A DNA stretch of 35,725 nt. It comes from CADCTM01 sp049671305. GTDB lineage: Bacteria > Cyanobacteriota > Cyanobacteriia > Cyanobacteriales > Coleofasciculaceae. The stretch covers positions 1 to 35,725 of the forward strand of contig JBATUR010000015.1 in NCBI GenBank assembly GCA_049671305.1, given 5' to 3'. Shown one piece after another: positions 32,469 through 35,725 of the stretch. The number at the start of each line of letters is the position of its first letter. Positions within the stretch are counted from its first letter, which is position 1. The notes below the pieces were generated by a model. The model was not told the DNA's origin and ran no database searches. It saw nothing but the letters and a program-made list of their open reading frames with translations. The position numbers and the translations under genes are program-made.

Positions 32469-32546
32469 GAGTTTTAAAGCTTAATTTTTCAACTTTACGT
32501 TTCTTGATTTTATCGTTTTCCTTGCTGACAGGAATGGCGGATTTCC

Positions 32547-32786
32547 TTACCAATTTGGGTCAGAATAAAGATTAATGGTCAGTTCGTCCTTGCCAGCCGG
32601 GACGGCGCTAATACAGGCACAAAGCGTCGGACCATTCTCAATTTCCACCTCGCAGGCATGACAAGAACCCATTAGGCAACCTGTGGGAATGATTACCCCG
32701 GCACGTTGGGCAACTTGTAGTAGGGCGTCTCCTGCTTCAGCATTTACGGTAACGTCGTCGGGTAAAAAGCGAATACGAATACTCAG
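32547..32786 (-). CDS. Compact [2Fe-2S] ferredoxin lacking an ATG/GTG/TTG start
   Basis: I translated this by hand. The frame reads SIRIRFLPDDVTVNAEAGDA, ..., TGCLMGSCHACEVEIENGP, TLCACISAVPAGKDELTINL to a TAA at 32547. Cys at positions 37, 42, 45 and 56 (counting the start as 1) give the C-x4-C-x2-C-x10-C pattern of a short plant-type [2Fe-2S] domain. The only in-frame codons between the stop TAG upstream and SIRIRF are non-standard starts. The CTG at 32784-32786 fits best: AGAGG lies eight bases upstream, and related proteins begin Met-Ser/Thr-Val-Arg-Ile-Arg-Phe. The product has 79 residues. It would be a one-electron carrier in the cytosol. It is 108 bp downstream of cobQ and 78 bp upstream of msrA. 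Confidence 0.82.
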   Translation of the reverse strand: MSIRIRFLPDDVTVNAEAGDALLQVAQRAGVIIPTGCLMGSCHACEVEIENGPTLCACISAVPAGKDELTINLYSDPNW

Positions 32787-32894
32787 ATGAAGTACCTCTT
32801 GGTAATGGTTAATGTTTAATTCAATCTATCTCACTTAAATTAAATGAGATTACAAGATAACTCCTCTGGTGCTGGCTGCCAAATTGCTGGAAAT

Positions 32895-34388
32895 TTATCC
32901 TTTCGACTGCGGTAAAATTGGGTTTAGATCTAAATGAGCTTCCACGATATCGGCAAGTGAGTTGAGGACGGCTTCTCGTTGTTCGCGGTAGTTGGCAACA
33001 CCTGTGGGGAGAGAAGGTAGTCCGCGTTGCTGTCGCAAGTGGTTTAACCAAGCACGACGCCAGGGACCATTATCAAAAAGCCCGTGCAGATAACTGCCCC
33101 AGATTGATTGACTAATATCAACAATACCTAAACCAGAGTCGTCAAATAAGGGTTTGAAAGAACTTTGTTCACCTTCGGTTTCGATCATACGCGATCGCCC
33201 TTGATGTATTTCGTAACCTGTTACTGGCAGTCCAACTTGGGGATAATTCGAGGTTACTAATCGTTGACGCGCTACTTTGTTGCCTGTAATTACCGTTTGT
33301 AATGGCAATAAATCTAAACCATTATAACGCCCTTCATGCCCTTCAACGCCTTCTGGATCTGCCAGCATTTTACCTAACATTTGAAACCCGCCACAAATAC
33401 CTAAAACTGTTCCACCAGCGGCGGCGTAGCTTTGAATTTCTTCTGCCATGCCAGTTTTTTGCAGAAATAATAAGTCAGCAATAGTAGTTTTTGTACCCGG
33501 AAGAATTACCGCATCAGGATGTCCCAAAGGTTGGGTCGGCATCAAATATTTGATCGTAACAGTGGGTTCAGCTTCTAGGGGGTCAAAATCGGTAAAGTTA
33601 GAGATGCGCGGTAGTCGGATCACAGCAATATTCAGTTCACTGCTGGGTTTTTTGCGGGCAATGCGATCCAGTAAGTCTAACGAGTCTTCAGCGGGAAACA
33701 TTTCATCCATCCAAGGGACGACACCGATCACAGGAATGCCGGTTCGTTCTTCTAGCCAGGTGATGCCAGAGTCTAAAAGACTGCGCTGTCCTCTAAACTT
33801 ATTAATTACCACACCTTTAATTAAATCTCGTTCATCTGGGTCGAGTAATTCCAAAGTGCCAACCACATGAGCAAATGCCCCACCGCGATCGATATCTACA
33901 ACTAGTATTGTGGGCGCATTTAAGTGCTTTGCCACCCGCATATTAGTTAAGTCACGGTGTTTGAGATTAATTTCTGCTGGGCTACCTGCGCCTTCACAAA
34001 CCACCAAATCAAAATCATTACTCAGCCGCCGCAACGACTCTTCTATCGCCTGCCAACCCTTATCAAAATACTGTTCATAATACTCGGCAGCACCTACTTT
34101 TCCTACTGCTTTTCCCATTAAAATCACCTGGGAAGTCATATCACCTTGAGGCTTCAGTAAAATTGGATTCATTTCCACACAAGGCATTACCCCTGCTGCC
34201 CAGGCTTGTACAGCTTGGGCGTGTCCAATTTCTCCACCGTTTGGCGTTACATAAGAATTTAGCGCCATATTTTGCCCTTTAAAGGGTGTAACACGCCAAC
34301 CGCGTCGCGAGAGAATACGACACAAAGCGGTGGCAATTAAAGATTTTCCTGCATGGGAGGTTGTCCCCACGACCATAATTGCTTTCAT
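32895..34388 (-). CDS. cobQ: Cobyric acid synthase
   Basis: This 497-residue enzyme amidates adenosyl-cobyrinic acid a,c-diamide at four positions, using glutamine and ATP, in cobalamin (or pseudocobalamin) synthesis. The N-terminal synthetase domain has the P-loop-like GTTSHAGKS (8-16) and KGQNMALNSYVTPNGGEIGHAQ. The C-terminal class I glutaminase domain carries the nucleophile Cys332 in GTVLGICGGFQMLG and His435 in GSYLHGLFDN. The ATG is at 34388. The 65-bp gap upstream is too short for a cobalamin riboswitch, and no B12-box-like sequence is visible. The following ferredoxin could supply electrons to a corrin-pathway step, but that is speculation. Confidence 0.96.
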   Translation of the reverse strand: MKAIMVVGTTSHAGKSLIATALCRILSRRGWRVTPFKGQNMALNSYVTPNGGEIGHAQAVQAWAAGVMPCVEMNPILLKPQGDMTSQVILMGKAVGKVGAAEYYEQYFDKGWQAIEESLRRLSNDFDLVVCEGAGSPAEINLKHRDLTNMRVAKHLNAPTILVVDIDRGGAFAHVVGTLELLDPDERDLIKGVVINKFRGQRSLLDSGITWLEERTGIPVIGVVPWMDEMFPAEDSLDLLDRIARKKPSSELNIAVIRLPRISNFTDFDPLEAEPTVTIKYLMPTQPLGHPDAVILPGTKTTIADLLFLQKTGMAEEIQSYAAAGGTVLGICGGFQMLGKMLADPEGVEGHEGRYNGLDLLPLQTVITGNKVARQRLVTSNYPQVGLPVTGYEIHQGRSRMIETEGEQSSFKPLFDDSGLGIVDISQSIWGSYLHGLFDNGPWRRAWLNHLRQQRGLPSLPTGVANYREQREAVLNSLADIVEAHLDLNPILPQSKG

Positions 34389-34453
34389 ATTTAGAGTTAT
34401 AAACTAAGGGTGAGGTGAAGCTTGAAGTATAGAAGCAACCCTTGAGAAATTTG

Positions 34454-34861
34454 TTAAACAGGTAGTCTGAACCAGCGAATTAAAGCATTATAAAGCCGAT
34501 CTAAAAAAGATGCCGGTGGCAAGGTTCCTCCTTGGTTTTCCCACTTTTCTAACAGATAACGCCCTAAAGGTGTCAGGCGAAAACTATCTGTAATGCCTTG
34601 CCCGTCTACTTCTCGGCGTAAAATTCCGACTTGAATTAGCCACATTAAGCCACTATCGGCGGCTAATTCGGAGATGGGGCGTTTTGTGTAATTATTGCTG
34701 ATACCTTCTTGATCGGCGATCGCATTTAATGCCACGCTGGTATTCCGCATTGCGGCAAACAATGGTATTTGAAATGGTAAACAACGCATTGCTCGTTCAG
34801 CGCGTCTGATAGTACGGCTAGGATATTGAATAGATTGAGCTTGATCCTGAATCAAAGTCAT
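34454..34861 (-). CDS. Npun_F0494-type small cyanobacterial protein, winged-helix-like
   Basis: This 135-residue soluble protein has its ATG at 34861. The helical N-terminus (SRTIRRAERAMRCLPFQIPL) is followed by SVALNAIADQEGISNNYTKR and ISELAADSGLMWLIQVGILRREVDGQG, then a beta hairpin (SFRLTPLGRYLLEKWE). That order (helix, helix, LxxLGxL-like end) resembles a winged-helix DNA-binding fold. The whole sequence resembles what I recall of the cyanobacterial Npun_F0494 family, which has no assigned function. The basic N-terminal helix and Trp-rich C-terminus (LYNALIRWFRLPV) are distinctive. It is 65 bp upstream of cobQ on the same strand. The family recall is moderate; the fold is inference. Confidence 0.7.
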   Translation of the reverse strand: MTLIQDQAQSIQYPSRTIRRAERAMRCLPFQIPLFAAMRNTSVALNAIADQEGISNNYTKRPISELAADSGLMWLIQVGILRREVDGQGITDSFRLTPLGRYLLEKWENQGGTLPPASFLDRLYNALIRWFRLPV

Positions 34862-34976
34862 TACAACAATTGGGTAAGCTTACACCATACTGACTCCCAC
34901 GGTCAGGCTTTTCTATCTTAAGCGCATTCTGGATGTAGCATAAGCTCGTAAATTGCAAAAAACAAAGGACAAACAA

Positions 34977-35725
34977 TTGGACAGCACAATCTTTCAAACT
35001 ATAGATGAAGCTGGTATTCGATTTGTTCGTATTCTTTGGTGCGACAACGCCAATATCATACGCGGCAAGGCAGTACATCGAGGCGCTTTATCAGATTACC
35101 TGCATTCTGGAGTTGGCATTGCCGCAGCACAACAAGCTGTGCCTGTGATGTATGATGCTCCTGTAGCTGGCAGTGGTCTTAGTGCTGTTGGTGAAGTGCG
35201 TTTGGTGCCTGATTGGAATACTTTTACACCTTTGCCTTATGCGCCAACTCAGGCTCGTGTAATTGGTGATATGCTCAAAGATGGCGATCCTTGGAGTCTT
35301 TGTCCCCGCAACTTCCTCAAAAGAATGGTAGCCCAGGCGCAAAAAGAGGGTTTGGAAGTTGTGGCAGCATTTGAGAATGAGTTTTATTTGTTACGGCAAA
35401 CGGCAGCAGGAATATTGCCCGCAGATAAGACAGTTTTTGCTTCAACCTTGGCAATGGATATGCATCGAGAGGTAATTGAGGAAATTGTCGAAGCGTTGAT
35501 TGAGCAAGGCATATTTGTTGAGCAGTATCATCCAGAATCGGGTCCCGGTCAACAGGAAATTTCGATATTATATTCCAAGGCATTAGACGCGGCTGATCAA
35601 CAAATTACTTTTCGAGAAACCGTAAAAGCGATCGCTTATTCCCACAACCTCATAGCTTCATTTTTACCAAAAATCTTTGCCGATAAAGCAGGTAGCGGTT
35701 GTCATCTCCATCTCAGTCTTTGGCA
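34977..35725 (+). CDS. Glutamine synthetase family protein (5' part; window ends inside gene)
   Basis: I translated this by hand from a TTG at 34977, which has AAGGA six bases upstream; no ATG is available until far inside. About 249 codons are present. The N-terminal beta-grasp segment (FVRILWCDNANIIRGKAV) is followed by GEVRLVPDWNTFTPLPYAPT and by a catalytic-domain start with AAFENEFYLLRQ, where the ENEFYL Glu residues match the ExE metal ligands. YHPESGPGQQEISILYSKAL and FLPKIFADKAGSGCHLHLSL come next and correspond to the GSG-HxH substrate and metal motif. The sequence resembles GS-like gamma-glutamyl ligases rather than cyanobacterial GlnA or GlnN. The substrate is unknown; the C-terminal half lies outside the window. 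Confidence 0.9.
   Translation, partial: MDSTIFQTIDEAGIRFVRILWCDNANIIRGKAVHRGALSDYLHSGVGIAAAQQAVPVMYDAPVAGSGLSAVGEVRLVPDWNTFTPLPYAPTQARVIGDMLKDGDPWSLCPRNFLKRMVAQAQKEGLEVVAAFENEFYLLRQTAAGILPADKTVFASTLAMDMHREVIEEIVEALIEQGIFVEQYHPESGPGQQEISILYSKALDAADQQITFRETVKAIAYSHNLIASFLPKIFADKAGSGCHLHLSLW

Noticed and set aside
34389..34453. Cobalamin riboswitch upstream of cobQ
   Set aside because: The gap is only 65 bases and has no B12-box-like sequence; too short for the fold.
34862..34976. Glutamine riboswitch upstream of the glutamine-synthetase-family gene
   Set aside because: The conserved core expected of the glnA RNA was not found in the 115-base spacer.

Overview
The window comes from a cyanobacterium, most likely a filamentous Nostocales-type strain. 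At least 20 copies of the HIP1 octamer GCGATCGC are scattered through it. Typical cyanobacterial genes are present: an SLH-domain porin of the iron-uptake family, a lumenal pentapeptide-repeat protein, a TIGR03032 protein and an Npun_F0494-type protein. It also carries Nostoc-style small dispersed repeats and hairpin repeats. No rRNA, tRNA, complete insertion sequence, prophage or CRISPR array was seen.

Layout. 1-613 is the start of tenA (reverse strand, cut by the window edge). 773-5619 holds two FG-GAP/RTX-type calcium-binding paralogs in opposite orientation around a TIGR03032 gene; the short copy looks like a deletion fusion and carries an in-frame 24-bp small-repeat insertion. 5656-8055 is a PAS/GAF sensor-like protein without an output domain, followed by about 0.8 kb of mostly unexplained sequence. 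8873-12280 is a reverse-strand cluster encoding a URC1-type GTP-cyclohydrolase-II homologue, a URC4/DUF1688 protein and uracil phosphoribosyltransferase, which are the signature genes of the URC uracil-catabolic route. 12475-15976 holds a Uma2-family nuclease-like gene, mobA, a secreted protein made of two nearly identical 84-residue units, a YraN-family gene and a lumenal pentapeptide protein. 16008-17978 is dnaG.

18438-23408 contains envelope genes: the porin, a secreted protein with a Pro-Ser tail, and an amidase/glucosaminidase-like peptidoglycan hydrolase preceded by a repeat-rich spacer. 23527-27180 (reverse) contains a membrane protein, a solitary C5-cytosine DNA methyltransferase, a 56-residue DedA-tail-like protein, a full DedA and an ExoD-family protein. 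27755-29032 is ahcY; 29262-30947 is an MscS-type channel; 31028-31742 is a pair of small unrecognised proteins. 31806-34388 (reverse) is cobQ, a compact [2Fe-2S] ferredoxin that has no ATG, GTG or TTG start, and msrA. The window ends with an Npun_F0494-type gene and the 5' part of a glutamine-synthetase-family gene.

Functional links. The clearest unit is URC1-URC4-upp. ahcY and the methyltransferase both touch SAM metabolism but are not adjacent. cobQ and the ferredoxin lie in the same orientation 108 bp apart and may be co-transcribed. Most other neighbours look like ordinary, functionally mixed cyanobacterial gene order. No complete new defence or mobile system is evident. The most informative oddities are the in-frame SDR5-like insertion, the non-canonical-start ferredoxin, the overlapping DedA-tail protein, the URC cluster and the recently duplicated repeat proteins.
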